The position numbers and the translations under genes are program-made. A DNA stretch of 32,429 bases from Aeromonas lusitana (GTDB lineage: Bacteria; Pseudomonadota; Gammaproteobacteria; Enterobacterales; Aeromonadaceae). Shown one piece after another: positions 16,236 through 23,262 of the stretch; positions within the stretch are counted from its first letter, which is position 1; every line of letters begins with the position of its first letter. The notes below the pieces were generated by a model. The model was not told where the DNA came from and made no database searches. It saw nothing but the letters and a program-made list of their open reading frames with translations. The stretch is from contig NZ_PGCP01000043.1 of NCBI RefSeq assembly GCF_002812985.1, positions 1 through 32,429 on the forward strand, read 5' to 3'.

Positions 16236-17423
16236 TCAGGGCACCAGCTCGGCCAGGGCCGACTCGTTGACCGGCGCCCCGTAGTCGACCTCGGGCAACT
16301 CGAAGCCGTTGAGCTGCATGAAGTCCCGCTTCAGCCCGGCAAAATCCCCGAGGCCGTGGAAGTTGTCCGGCGTCACCTTGGACCAGAGGGTGGAAACCGC
16401 CGCCTGGATGGCCGGGTCCAGCTCGCGATCGTCCATCCGGATCAAGCGGTTGCCATCGGCCACCACTCCTTGTGGCCCGTACATCTTGCCGGCGAACAGC
16501 CGCTGCATCTGCTCGATGCAGCCCTCATGCACCCCGCGCTCCTTCATCACCCCCATCAGCAGGCCGAGGTAGACGGGCAACACAGGGATATAGGCGCTCG
16601 CCTTGGTCACCAGCGCCTTGCACACCGACACCCAGGCATGGCCACCGAGCTCGGCCAGTTGCAGATTGATGGTCTCGGCGGTGGCGTGCAGGTGCTCCTT
16701 GGCATAGCCAATGGTGCCATCCCGGTAGATAGGATAGGTGGATTCAGGTCCGATATAGGAATAAGCCACTGCCTGAACGCCTTTAGACAGACAATCCGCC
16801 TGCTGTAGCGCCTGCAGCCAGAGTTGCCAGTCCTCGCCCCCCATCACGGTGACGGTGTCGCGGATCTCCTCCGGGCTGGCCGCTGCCAGGGTCTGCTGCA
16901 CCAGGGCGTCGTGCTCCAGATCCAGCCCCCAGCCGGTGAATGGCTGGCCCGTGGTCTTGAGCACGGAGCGCACCTGAGTGCCATCCGGCATCACCCGAAT
17001 GCCGCTCGCCAGGGAATAGATCACCAGATCCACCTGCCCCAGCTGCTGGCGTATCGTCTCGATCACCTGCTGGCGCATTGTGTCCGAGAAGGCATCGCCG
17101 ATCAGGTTGATGGCAATGTGCCCGGCCTGCTCCGCCGCCTGGCGAAACCAGATGTTGTTGTACCAGCCCGCGCTGCCGAGCCCCTTGTCCGACGGCCCCC
17201 GCTCGAACGAGACGCCTATGGTGTCGGCACCGGCCCCGAACGCCAGGGCGATGCGGGACGCCAGTCCGAAACCGGACGAGGCTCCCAGCACCAGCACCCG
17301 CTTGGGCCCGTTGAAGCTGCCTGCCGCCCTGACGCTGGCGATCTGCTGGGCGACCGCGGCGCGGCAGCCGATGGGATGGCAATTGCGGGCGACGCAGCCC
17401 TGGATCTGAGGATGAACAATCAT
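16236..17423 (-). CDS. fabV: Trans-2-enoyl-ACP/CoA reductase, FabV type
   Basis: FabV carries out the last reduction of each fatty-acid elongation cycle with NADH. The 395-residue monomeric enzyme is of the long SDR-like type, with the cofactor motif VLVLGASSGFGLASR (residues 43-57) and the enlarged active-site spacing Tyr-x8-Lys (Tyr233 and Lys242 in IYRDGTIGYAK). The N-terminus MIVHPQI and ESTYPIYRDGTIG match FabV of Vibrio and Pseudomonas. FabV enzymes of those genera are known to be far less sensitive to triclosan than FabI. The start ATG has a GGAG about nine bases upstream. It converges on the duplicated tail of the cyclase gene. Confidence 0.96.
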   Translation of the reverse strand: MIVHPQIQGCVARNCHPIGCRAAVAQQIASVRAAGSFNGPKRVLVLGASSGFGLASRIALAFGAGADTIGVSFERGPSDKGLGSAGWYNNIWFRQAAEQAGHIAINLIGDAFSDTMRQQVIETIRQQLGQVDLVIYSLASGIRVMPDGTQVRSVLKTTGQPFTGWGLDLEHDALVQQTLAAASPEEIRDTVTVMGGEDWQLWLQALQQADCLSKGVQAVAYSYIGPESTYPIYRDGTIGYAKEHLHATAETINLQLAELGGHAWVSVCKALVTKASAYIPVLPVYLGLLMGVMKERGVHEGCIEQMQRLFAGKMYGPQGVVADGNRLIRMDDRELDPAIQAAVSTLWSKVTPDNFHGLGDFAGLKRDFMQLNGFELPEVDYGAPVNESALAELVP

Positions 17424-17802
17424 GGGAGATCTCCGATGGAACTGGCTACAGCATAGCCATGACGGGGCAGATTACCTTGATATGAAGGGGTACGGAGCGG
17501 AGAAAGGAAGGCAGAAAAACAAGAGGGAGCACTAGGCTCCCCAAAGCGGTATTCAGATGCTTTTTATTGTTTTGTGTTCATTGCGAAGCACGGGCACATC
17601 CTATTCCCCCGACCCTGGCGGGGCAATAGCCGGGTCGTGATCGGCTTCATATTTTTGTCTAATTTATATGCAATACTTGCTGCCCCGTGGCCACTTGGAT
17701 TCACAAGAAACCCACACCAATGCGGCACATTGTGACGACAGGGTCGTTTTAGTTTCAGCAGACATTGGTATAGTGGACTCAGGATCGATGAGGAGAACTC
17801 CC
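17424..17802. other. Long intergenic region between fabV and uspA
   Basis: No gene is seen in these 379 bases. Two structures stand out. GGGAGC (17525-17530) and GCTCCC (17536-17541) form a hairpin which on the minus strand is followed by TCTTGTTTTTC, the form of an intrinsic terminator about 100 bases upstream of fabV. At 17610-17640 CCCCGACCCTGGCGGGG and a distal GGGTCG can form alternative GC-rich stems. A small RNA or a leader attenuator for fabV is possible but not shown. For uspA, TATAGT at 17769-17774 is a plausible -10 element. Confidence 0.4.
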
Positions 17803-18237
17803 ATGAATGGAACCTATTACAAACACGTACTGGCCGCGATCGACCTGTCGGAAGACAACCGCAAGGTGATCGAGAAGGCGGTCGACCGGGCCCGCTCCAA
17901 CGGCGCCAAGCTGTCGGTGATCCATGTGGATGTGGACCTCAAGGATCTCTACACCGAGATGATCGATATCGACATCGACAACGTGCAGGATCAGGTGATT
18001 GCCGAAGCGAAGGAGAAGCTGGAGACCTTCCTGGCCTCGGTGGATTACCCCATCGAGAAGAAGCTGGTGATCTGCGGCGATCTCAGTGAGCGGGTCAATC
18101 AGGCGGTCAAGGATTACCAGATAGACCTGCTGGTGTGCGGCCATCGCCAGAGCTTCTGGAGCCTGCTCACCTCGAGCGCGCGCCAGCTGATGAACACTGT
18201 GCCCTGCGATCTGCTGGTCGTCCCCTTGCAGAAGTGA
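17803..18237 (+). CDS. uspA: Universal stress protein A
   Basis: The 144-residue cytoplasmic protein has the length of E. coli UspA and matches it in YKHVLAAIDLS, KLSVIHVDV, DLYTEMIDI, LLVCGHRQSFWS and SSARQLMNTVPCDLLVVPL. UspA proteins accumulate on growth arrest and stress; UspA itself lacks the ATP-binding GxxGx9GS motif, and none is visible here. ATG 17803 has AGGAGA six bases upstream; the reading frame is open further upstream but without similarity. trpS follows on the same strand behind its own attenuator leader, with only 25 bases between the uspA stop and the leader-peptide ATG, so read-through into trpS is possible. Confidence 0.96.
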   Translation: MNGTYYKHVLAAIDLSEDNRKVIEKAVDRARSNGAKLSVIHVDVDLKDLYTEMIDIDIDNVQDQVIAEAKEKLETFLASVDYPIEKKLVICGDLSERVNQAVKDYQIDLLVCGHRQSFWSLLTSSARQLMNTVPCDLLVVPLQK

Positions 18238-18262
18238 TCAAACGGGCGTAGCTTGTTTAACC

Positions 18263-18310
18263 ATGAACACGACCGCTTTTAATCACAACAACTGGTGGTG
18301 CTGCTCCTAA
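18263..18310 (+). CDS. Trp leader peptide in front of trpS
   Basis: A 15-residue ORF reads MNTTAFNHNNWWCCS and ends in TAA. Two adjacent Trp codons (18293-18298) near the end, just before a set of alternative hairpins, are the hallmark of ribosome-mediated attenuation as in E. coli trpL. When charged tRNA-Trp is short, the ribosome should stall on these codons. The Shine-Dalgarno sequence is weak, which is the main reservation. Two Cys codons follow the Trp codons. Confidence 0.8.
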   Translation: MNTTAFNHNNWWCCS

Positions 18311-18386
18311 ACAGGCGGCACCGCTTTTCTATGTGAAATTTTCAACAGAAAACACCGTGACCGCCGAGAGGCGGTCAATTGTTTTC
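18295..18386 (+). promoter_or_regulatory. Transcription attenuator of trpS
   Basis: Three mutually exclusive pairings are visible. Segment 1 (GTGGTGCTGCT, 18295-18305) pairs with segment 2 (GGCGGCACCGC, 18314-18324) over 11 base pairs including three G-U. Segment 2 (18314-18321) instead pairs with 18357-18365 (GTG, bulged A, CCGCC), extended by TTTTCT (18325-18330) with AGAAAA (18347-18352): the antiterminator. The terminator is TGACCGCC (18358-18365) with GGCGGTCA (18370-18377), a GAGA loop and then ATTGTTTTC. Segment 1 overlaps the codons right after the Trp pair, so a stalled ribosome would free segment 2 and allow trpS transcription. Confidence 0.82.
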
Positions 18387-18430
18387 ATCCCTTTGTCGCC
18401 TCCCGGCCCACCCCCATCGGAGAGAGTGAC

Positions 18431-19444
18431 ATGCATAACCCCATCATACTGACTGGCGACAGACCCACCGGCAAACTGCACATAGGCCACTACGTCGGCT
18501 CCTTGCGCCAGCGGGTGGAAGCCCAGTCCCACTACCGCCAGTTCGTGATGATCGCCGATCTGCAGGCGCTGACCGACAACGGCCACAACCCGGCCAAGGT
18601 GACCGACAACGTGCTGGAGGTGATGGCCGACTACCTGGCCGCCGGCCTGGATCCCGCCAAAACCACCTTCTGCCTGCAGAGCGCCCTGCCCGCCCTAGCC
18701 GAGCTGACCTGCTACTACCTGAACCTGGTCAGCGTCGCCCGGCTGGAGCGCAACCCCACTGTGAAGGCCGAGATCCAGCAAAAAGGGTTCGAGCGCAGCC
18801 TGCCCGCCGGCTTCCTGGTCTACCCGGTCAGCCAGGCCGCCGACATCACGGCATTTCGCGCCACCCATGTACCCGTGGGGGAAGATCAGCTGCCCATGCT
18901 GGAGCAGACCAACGAGATAGTGCGCCGCTTCAACACGCTGGTCGGCAAAGAGGTGCTGACCGAGTGCCAGCCGATCCTGAGCGACACGGGTCGCCTGCCC
19001 GGCATCGACGGCAAGGCCAAGATGTCCAAGTCCCTCGGCAACACCATAGAGCTCGGCATGTCGGCGGATGAGGTGAAACAGGCGGTGTTCGCCATGTACA
19101 CGGACCCGAATCACCTCAGGGTGAGCGATCCCGGTCAGGTGGAGGGCAATACGGTATTCGCCTATCTGGATGCCTTCCACCCGGACAAGGCGCTGGTGGC
19201 GGAGATGAAGGCCCACTACCAAGGCGGCGGCCTCGGTGACATGCGCTGCAAGCAGGTGTTGAACGATTGCCTGCAGACCCTGCTCGCCCCCATGCGGGCG
19301 CGACGTCTGGCGGCCATCGCCGACAAGGGTCAGCTGCTGGCGCTGCTGCATCAAGGCACGCTAGAGGCTCGGGCCCTCACCGACGAGGTGCTGGCCGAGG
19401 TCAAGAGTGCCATGGGGCTGGATTACTTCGCCGGGTTGCGCTGA
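18431..19444 (+). CDS. trpS: Tryptophan--tRNA ligase, HIGH-motif type
   Basis: The 337-residue class I synthetase charges tRNA-Trp. It carries a canonical HIGH motif (HIGH at 17-20 in [13 protein letters not shown]) and KMSKS at 197-201, plus [10 protein letters not shown] and the tryptophan-binding region PVSQAADI with GEDQ. E. coli TrpS has TIGN at the first motif, so this is the other TrpRS lineage, which in several genomes is the second or inducible copy. GGAGAG lies seven bases before the ATG. Expression is probably controlled by the upstream Trp-codon attenuator. The last 22 bases overlap the 3' end of the convergent LysR gene. Whether the genome has another trpS cannot be seen here. 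Confidence 0.95.
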   Translation: MHNPIILTGDRPTGKLHIGHYVGSLRQRVEAQSHYRQFVMIADLQALTDNGHNPAKVTDNVLEVMADYLAAGLDPAKTTFCLQSALPALAELTCYYLNLVSVARLERNPTVKAEIQQKGFERSLPAGFLVYPVSQAADITAFRATHVPVGEDQLPMLEQTNEIVRRFNTLVGKEVLTECQPILSDTGRLPGIDGKAKMSKSLGNTIELGMSADEVKQAVFAMYTDPNHLRVSDPGQVEGNTVFAYLDAFHPDKALVAEMKAHYQGGGLGDMRCKQVLNDCLQTLLAPMRARRLAAIADKGQLLALLHQGTLEARALTDEVLAEVKSAMGLDYFAGLR

Positions 19445-20382
19445 GCCGGCGTGCCAAGGGCAGCCGCGCCGTAGCGTTCGAAGGCGAGCAGGTGCAGCAG
19501 GCTCTTGAACCAGCCGATCGCCTCGTCATGGGCGCTCAAGGGATGACCCGCCATCAGATAGACGATGGGGATGGCGGGTTCGAGCTGATGGAGTCGCAGC
19601 GGATAGTAGCGGCAGAAGTGGCGCCCTATCATCTCGGGCACCACCACCAGATAGCGACCGGTCGCCATCAGCTGCGGCACCGCCATAAAGCTCGGCAACC
19701 TGGCCCCCAGCTCCCGCGCCACCCCGAAGCGCGCCAGCCAGAGCTCCACCATGGCCTGGCTGTGACCCCAGCTGGAGGTGTAGATGTGGGGGCGGCTCAC
19801 CAGCTCCCCCGGCCCCAGCACGTCCGGCAGGGCACTGCCGAGCGGTGACAGGCAGACCAGGGGATTGGTGAACCACTCCTCACGCCACAAGCGGGGGGAG
19901 AGATGATTGGCATCGGCGAACCCGATCACCAGATCCAGCTCCCCCTTCTCCAGCTCCCGCTCGTAATCGCTGTTCGCCAGCTCGCACACCTCCAACCGGC
20001 AGGCCGGCGCCAGCTGGTGCATCCGTTCCACCAGGGGCGGCACCAGGCCGTGCTCCACCGAGCCAGGGGTGGCGATGCGAAACACCCGCTGGGCGCTGGC
20101 GGGTTCAAAGCCCTTCGCCTGGCGCAGCCCCTGCTCCAGCATGGCCAGGGCCTGGCGTACCGGCCCGGCCAGCGCCTTGGCGCGATCCGTGGGCATCATC
20201 TCCCGCCGGCTCATGACAAACAGGGGGTCATCCAGCGCGTTGCGCAACCGTCCGAGGGCGTGGCTGACAGTGGACTGGGATAGGTGCAGCCGTTCAGCGG
20301 CACGGGTGACGTTGCGCTCCTGCATCAGCATGTCGAACACGGTGAGCAGGTTGAGATCGAGACGGGAGAGGGGTTGTTCCAT
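19423..20382 (-). CDS. LysR-family transcriptional regulator
   Basis: The 319-residue protein has an N-terminal winged helix-turn-helix ([20 protein letters not shown], then [20 protein letters not shown]) and an effector-binding domain from about residue 95 to the end, with the PTDRAK linker motif before it. It is divergent from the first EamA transporter across 91 bases, the classical arrangement for a LysR regulator and its target, so control of that transporter is likely but inferred. The effector is unknown. Its 3' end overlaps trpS tail to tail by 22 bases. Confidence 0.9.
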   Translation of the reverse strand: MEQPLSRLDLNLLTVFDMLMQERNVTRAAERLHLSQSTVSHALGRLRNALDDPLFVMSRREMMPTDRAKALAGPVRQALAMLEQGLRQAKGFEPASAQRVFRIATPGSVEHGLVPPLVERMHQLAPACRLEVCELANSDYERELEKGELDLVIGFADANHLSPRLWREEWFTNPLVCLSPLGSALPDVLGPGELVSRPHIYTSSWGHSQAMVELWLARFGVARELGARLPSFMAVPQLMATGRYLVVVPEMIGRHFCRYYPLRLHQLEPAIPIVYLMAGHPLSAHDEAIGWFKSLLHLLAFERYGAAALGTPAQRNPAK

Positions 20383-20402
20383 CGATATTAGCCATAGTCG
20401 AA

Positions 20403-20415
20403 TGACGACAATTCA
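20403..20415 (+). repeat. 13-mer shared by both EamA promoter regions, copy 1
   Basis: TGACGACAATTCA lies in the LysR/EamA divergent region and recurs exactly at 22207-22219 just before the second EamA gene. It may be a common operator, for example for the LysR regulator. A single 13-base match in a window of this size can arise by chance; the placement in front of two related genes is what makes it notable. Confidence 0.4.
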
Positions 20416-20473
20416 TTTAAGGCATAGTAGCAGATTGCATAGAATGCGCGGGCGAATTACATCGGAGATTAAA

Positions 20474-21373
20474 ATGCGTAGCTATCTGTTGTTGCTGGCG
20501 ATCGGCCTGTTGTGGGGCTCCCAGTTCATCTTCATGCATCAGGCCGTGGCCGAATTGCCCCCCATCATGGTGGCCGCCATTCGTGCCCTGTGCGGCAGCC
20601 TGACCCTGGGTCTGCTCTGCCTGTTCATGCGCCTCAAGAGCGAGCACACCCCCTGGCGCACCTACATGTGGATCGCCCTGCTCGACGCCACCATCCCCTT
20701 CATCATGGTCGCCTGGGGTCAGCAATACGTGGACAGTGCCATCGCCGCCGTGGTGATGGGTTGTATCCCCTTTGTCACCATCTTGATGGCACCTCTGTTA
20801 GTTTATGGTGAAAAAATCACCAAGGGTGGCCTGCTCTCCGTGGTCATCGGCTTCATCGGCGTGCTGGTACTGTTCTGGCCTAAGCTGTCCAACGGCATGG
20901 ATGCAGGCCTGCTCGGCGCCGTCGCCATCCTGTTCGGCGCCAGCTGCTTCGCCATCGGCCTGCTGATGATCAAGCGCTTCGCCAAGGACCACCCGGTCGT
21001 GGTGGCCCGTAACATCCTGATCTCCTCCGCCGTGCAGCTGCTGCTAGCCGCGCCCTTCGTGACCGATCTGAGCGCCCTGACCGTGCCGAGCACCCAGACC
21101 ATCAGCGCCGTCGTGGTGCTCGGGGTCTTCTGTACCGGCCTGGTCTACTTCCTCTACATGGCGCTGATCCAGAAGGCGGGCCCGACCTTTGCCTCCTTCA
21201 GCAACTACCTGGTGCCGCTGTTCGGCGTCATGCTGGGTGCCCTCTTCCTCGGTGAGCAGATCCAGTCCACCACAGGCGTGGCGCTGGCGCTGATCCTGGG
21301 TTCGGTAGCCCTCAACCAGTGGGCCCAGCAACGTCGCGCCCAGCGGGAGGCGACCCCATGTCAGGCATCCTGA
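20474..21373 (+). CDS. EamA/DMT-family transporter
   Basis: This 299-residue inner-membrane protein has two EamA repeats of about five transmembrane segments each (residues about 5-135 and 150-285), with the typical GLLWGSQFIFMHQAV start, FIMVAWGQQYVDSA in repeat 1 and the C-terminal SNYLVPLFGVMLGALFLGE. DMT members export or import metabolites such as amino acids; the substrate is not predictable. ATG 20474 has GGAG seven bases upstream. It overlaps the next small membrane gene by 16 bases, so both are co-translated, and a LysR gene lies divergently upstream. Confidence 0.9.
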   Translation: MRSYLLLLAIGLLWGSQFIFMHQAVAELPPIMVAAIRALCGSLTLGLLCLFMRLKSEHTPWRTYMWIALLDATIPFIMVAWGQQYVDSAIAAVVMGCIPFVTILMAPLLVYGEKITKGGLLSVVIGFIGVLVLFWPKLSNGMDAGLLGAVAILFGASCFAIGLLMIKRFAKDHPVVVARNILISSAVQLLLAAPFVTDLSALTVPSTQTISAVVVLGVFCTGLVYFLYMALIQKAGPTFASFSNYLVPLFGVMLGALFLGEQIQSTTGVALALILGSVALNQWAQQRRAQREATPCQAS

Positions 21374-21519
21374 CCACCCTGTGCGGCGGTCTGGTACTGA
21401 TCGCCGGCTGGCAATACAAGCACCGGCTGGCCGGACTGCTCGGCCTGCTGCTGCTGACCCTGCCCTGGTTCTTCGACAGCAAGCTGCAGGCCATGCTGAG
21501 CTATGCCCTGAATGCCTGA
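21358..21519 (+). CDS. Small membrane protein (53 residues) coupled to the EamA gene
   Basis: The ORF starts inside the 3' end of the EamA gene, with GGGAGG seven bases before its ATG, and encodes 53 residues with two hydrophobic segments (about 4-17 and 22-36) separated by a basic KHR turn. It ends 84 bases before a terminator. The good ribosome site, overlap with the transporter and hydrophobic profile suggest a real small membrane protein, perhaps an accessory of the transporter. I do not recognise a family. Confidence 0.65.
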   Translation: MSGILTTLCGGLVLIAGWQYKHRLAGLLGLLLLTLPWFFDSKLQAMLSYALNA

Positions 21520-21603
21520 GTGGCAGCACTGAATGTGTGACGAGAGCCTGTCTCTCCTGTTTTTTGGGACCGTTTTAACAAAAACCTCCGATTTGTCCCC
21601 TCT

Positions 21604-21628
21604 ACCGGCGCTCTGCGCCGGTTTTTTT
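21604..21628 (+). terminator. Terminator of the EamA operon
   Basis: ACCGGCGC (21604-21611) pairs with GCGCCGGT (21615-21622), an 8-bp stem with a three-base loop, followed by a T run to 21628. It follows the 53-residue membrane protein gene by 84 bases. Confidence 0.92.
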
Positions 21629-21711
21629 ATGGCTGCTCGCCATGGTCGCTCTCAAACACCTCTCCAACAGGAGGGAACCCTCAGTGCCAGCTTGGCAACA
21701 GGTGAGACTCA

Positions 21712-22185
21712 CTAGCCCATGGATGCCAAGTCATAGCGGTACTCGAGCCGCTCGTTCTTGCGCGGACCGGTTATCTCCCAGCTGAGTAGAAAACCGCCCT
21801 CGCTTGGCGTCAGCTCGGCGCTGTAGTGATCCAGACCGCACAGGTGCGGCTCGGCGGTGAGCCAGCGCCCGTCAGGACTGGGTTGCAGCTCGAACAGCAG
21901 CACAGGCGCCTCATGGCGCAGGTGGGACAGGCTGATCCCCTGCGCCCCCCGCTGCCACCAGAAGCGGTTGTGCATGGCAAGCTCCCGGCCATGGGGCGTG
22001 GTGTAACGGCCCTGCTCGGCAAACAGCCAGCCACCCTGGTGATCGGTCACCCGCACCTCTCCCTCGCCCCGACCGTTCCAGTCGGTGGCGGATCCCGCCC
22101 CGTTGCTCGCCTCGAAGGCAAATGCTCCGATCTGTGGCAACAGGTCCCATAAACGCTGGATCGTGACGTCCAACTCGGCCATCAT
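21712..22185 (-). CDS. DUF6314-like protein
   Basis: This 157-residue soluble protein has the look of the DUF6314 family: WNGRGEGEVRV at about 40-50, then a Tyr-rich ELAMHNRFWWQR segment, a central HLCGLDHYSAEL motif, and a C-terminal SWEITGPRKNERLEYRY. The family probably folds as a lipocalin-like barrel; no function is known to me. ATG 22185 has GGAGG six bases upstream; ATG 22182 is adjacent. It is divergent from the second EamA gene with only 39 bases between start codons, so the two share a promoter region. Confidence 0.7.
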   Translation of the reverse strand: MMAELDVTIQRLWDLLPQIGAFAFEASNGAGSATDWNGRGEGEVRVTDHQGGWLFAEQGRYTTPHGRELAMHNRFWWQRGAQGISLSHLRHEAPVLLFELQPSPDGRWLTAEPHLCGLDHYSAELTPSEGGFLLSWEITGPRKNERLEYRYDLASMG

Positions 22186-22206
22186 AGCGCCCTCCAAATT
22201 GACAAC

Positions 22207-22219
22207 TGACGACAATTCA
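22207..22219 (+). repeat. 13-mer shared by both EamA promoter regions, copy 2
   Basis: TGACGACAATTCA, identical to 20403-20415, ends six bases before the ATG of the second EamA gene, where a Shine-Dalgarno sequence would normally be. It could be an operator overlapping the ribosome site. Confidence 0.4.
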
Positions 22220-22224
22220 ATCAC

Positions 22225-23082
22225 ATGAACTACTTGATAGGGGTCACCCTGCTCTGGTCCTTCTCCTTCAGCCTGATCGGGGTCTACCTCGCCGGCCAGG
22301 TGGACGCCTACTTCTCCGTACTGACCCGCATCGCCCTCGCCAGCCTGGTGTTCCTGCCCTTCCTGCGTCGCCGCTGGCTCAGGCCCGATCTGGTGGCCAA
22401 GCTGATGGCCCTCGGGGCCACCCAGCTCGGCATCATGTATCTGTTCTATTACCACTCCTTCCTGCTGCTGACGGTGCCGGAAGTGCTGGTGTTTACCATC
22501 TTTACTCCCATCTATGTGACCCTGATCCACGATCTGCTGGAGTCCAGGTTCAAACCCGTCTACCTGTGGGGAGCCCTGCTGGCCGTGCTGGGAGCGGCTG
22601 TCATCCGCTTCGACGGCCTGACCGAGAGCTATGTGATGGGATTCCTGGTGGTGCAGGGGGCCAACCTCTGCTTCGCCATCGGCCAGGTGGGTTACAAGGT
22701 GCTGCTGGCGCGGGAGAAGGAGCAGCCACCCCAGCTCGCGGTGTTCGGCTGCTTCTATCTGGGGGCCCTGGTGATCGCCCTGCCCGCCTGGCTGCTGCTG
22801 GGCCAGCCCCAATACCCCACCAGCAACCTGCAGTGGGGCATCTTGCTCTGGCTGGGGGTGGGAGCATCCGGGCTAGGCTACTTCCTGTGGAACAAGGGGG
22901 CGACCCTGGTCAGCAGCGGCGTGCTGGCCATCATGAACAACGCCCTGATCCCGGCGGGTCTGCTGGTGAATCTCACACTCTGGGGCAAGGACACAGACTT
23001 GCTCAGGCTCACCATAGGGGGCCTGCTGATGCTGGCCTCTCTCTGGGTTTGCCAACGTCAGCCTGCTCGCAGTGCGGACTGA
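22225..23082 (+). CDS. EamA/DMT-family transporter
   Basis: The 285-residue protein has about ten transmembrane segments in two EamA repeats, opening with LIGVTLLWSFSFSLIGVYLAG. Repeat 1 includes ARIALASL-type and YYHSFLLLTVPEVLVFTIFTPIYV segments, and the C-terminus LLMLASLWVCQRQ is basic. The substrate is unknown. No Shine-Dalgarno sequence is visible before ATG 22225; the space is occupied by the repeated 13-mer. It is divergent from the DUF6314-like gene. Its last 20 codons form the first unit of a three-copy tandem repeat extending downstream. Confidence 0.88.
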   Translation: MNYLIGVTLLWSFSFSLIGVYLAGQVDAYFSVLTRIALASLVFLPFLRRRWLRPDLVAKLMALGATQLGIMYLFYYHSFLLLTVPEVLVFTIFTPIYVTLIHDLLESRFKPVYLWGALLAVLGAAVIRFDGLTESYVMGFLVVQGANLCFAIGQVGYKVLLAREKEQPPQLAVFGCFYLGALVIALPAWLLLGQPQYPTSNLQWGILLWLGVGASGLGYFLWNKGATLVSSGVLAIMNNALIPAGLLVNLTLWGKDTDLLRLTIGGLLMLASLWVCQRQPARSAD

Positions 23083-23262
23083 CGATCAGCCAGCCGATAG
23101 ACCTGCCAATGCTGGCCTTCTTTGGCCTCACAAGCGCCAGCCGACGCGCAGTGTGGACTGACGATTCAACCGACGAAAGAGGGCCTGCCAATGCGGGCCC
23201 TCTTTCGTCCCACCGGCATCAGCCGGTGAGTGAGCACTGACTAAAAATCAACCGACGACAGA
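23022..23262. repeat. Three-copy degenerate tandem repeat, period about 80 bp
   Basis: Units begin at CCTGCTGATGCTGGCC (23022), CCTGCCAATGCTGGCC (23102) and CCTGCCAATGCGGGCC (23184), and each contains ACTGAC followed by a C-rich CGA segment near its end (23078, 23157, 23236). Neighbouring units are about three quarters identical. Unit 1 holds the last codons and stop of the EamA gene; unit 2 carries a shifted version of the same end (LW, then KRQPTRSVD and TGA); unit 3 holds the stop codon of the convergent PAS-GGDEF gene. Hairpins form at both unit junctions. Confidence 0.8.
23172..23209. terminator. Terminator hairpin between EamA and PAS-GGDEF genes
   Basis: GACGAAAGAGGGCC (23172-23185) and GGCCCTCTTTCGTC (23196-23209) form a perfect 14-bp stem with a 10-base loop. 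It spans the junction of repeat units 2 and 3. The T residues lie inside the outer stem, as in bidirectional terminators for convergent genes. A weaker related hairpin, GCCAGC with GCTGGC followed by CTTCTTT, lies at the junction of units 1 and 2 (about 23090-23120). Confidence 0.75.

Noticed and set aside
18240..18265. TrpR operator at the trpS leader
   Set aside because: TTGTTTAAC resembles part of the operator, but the CTAG half-sites are missing.
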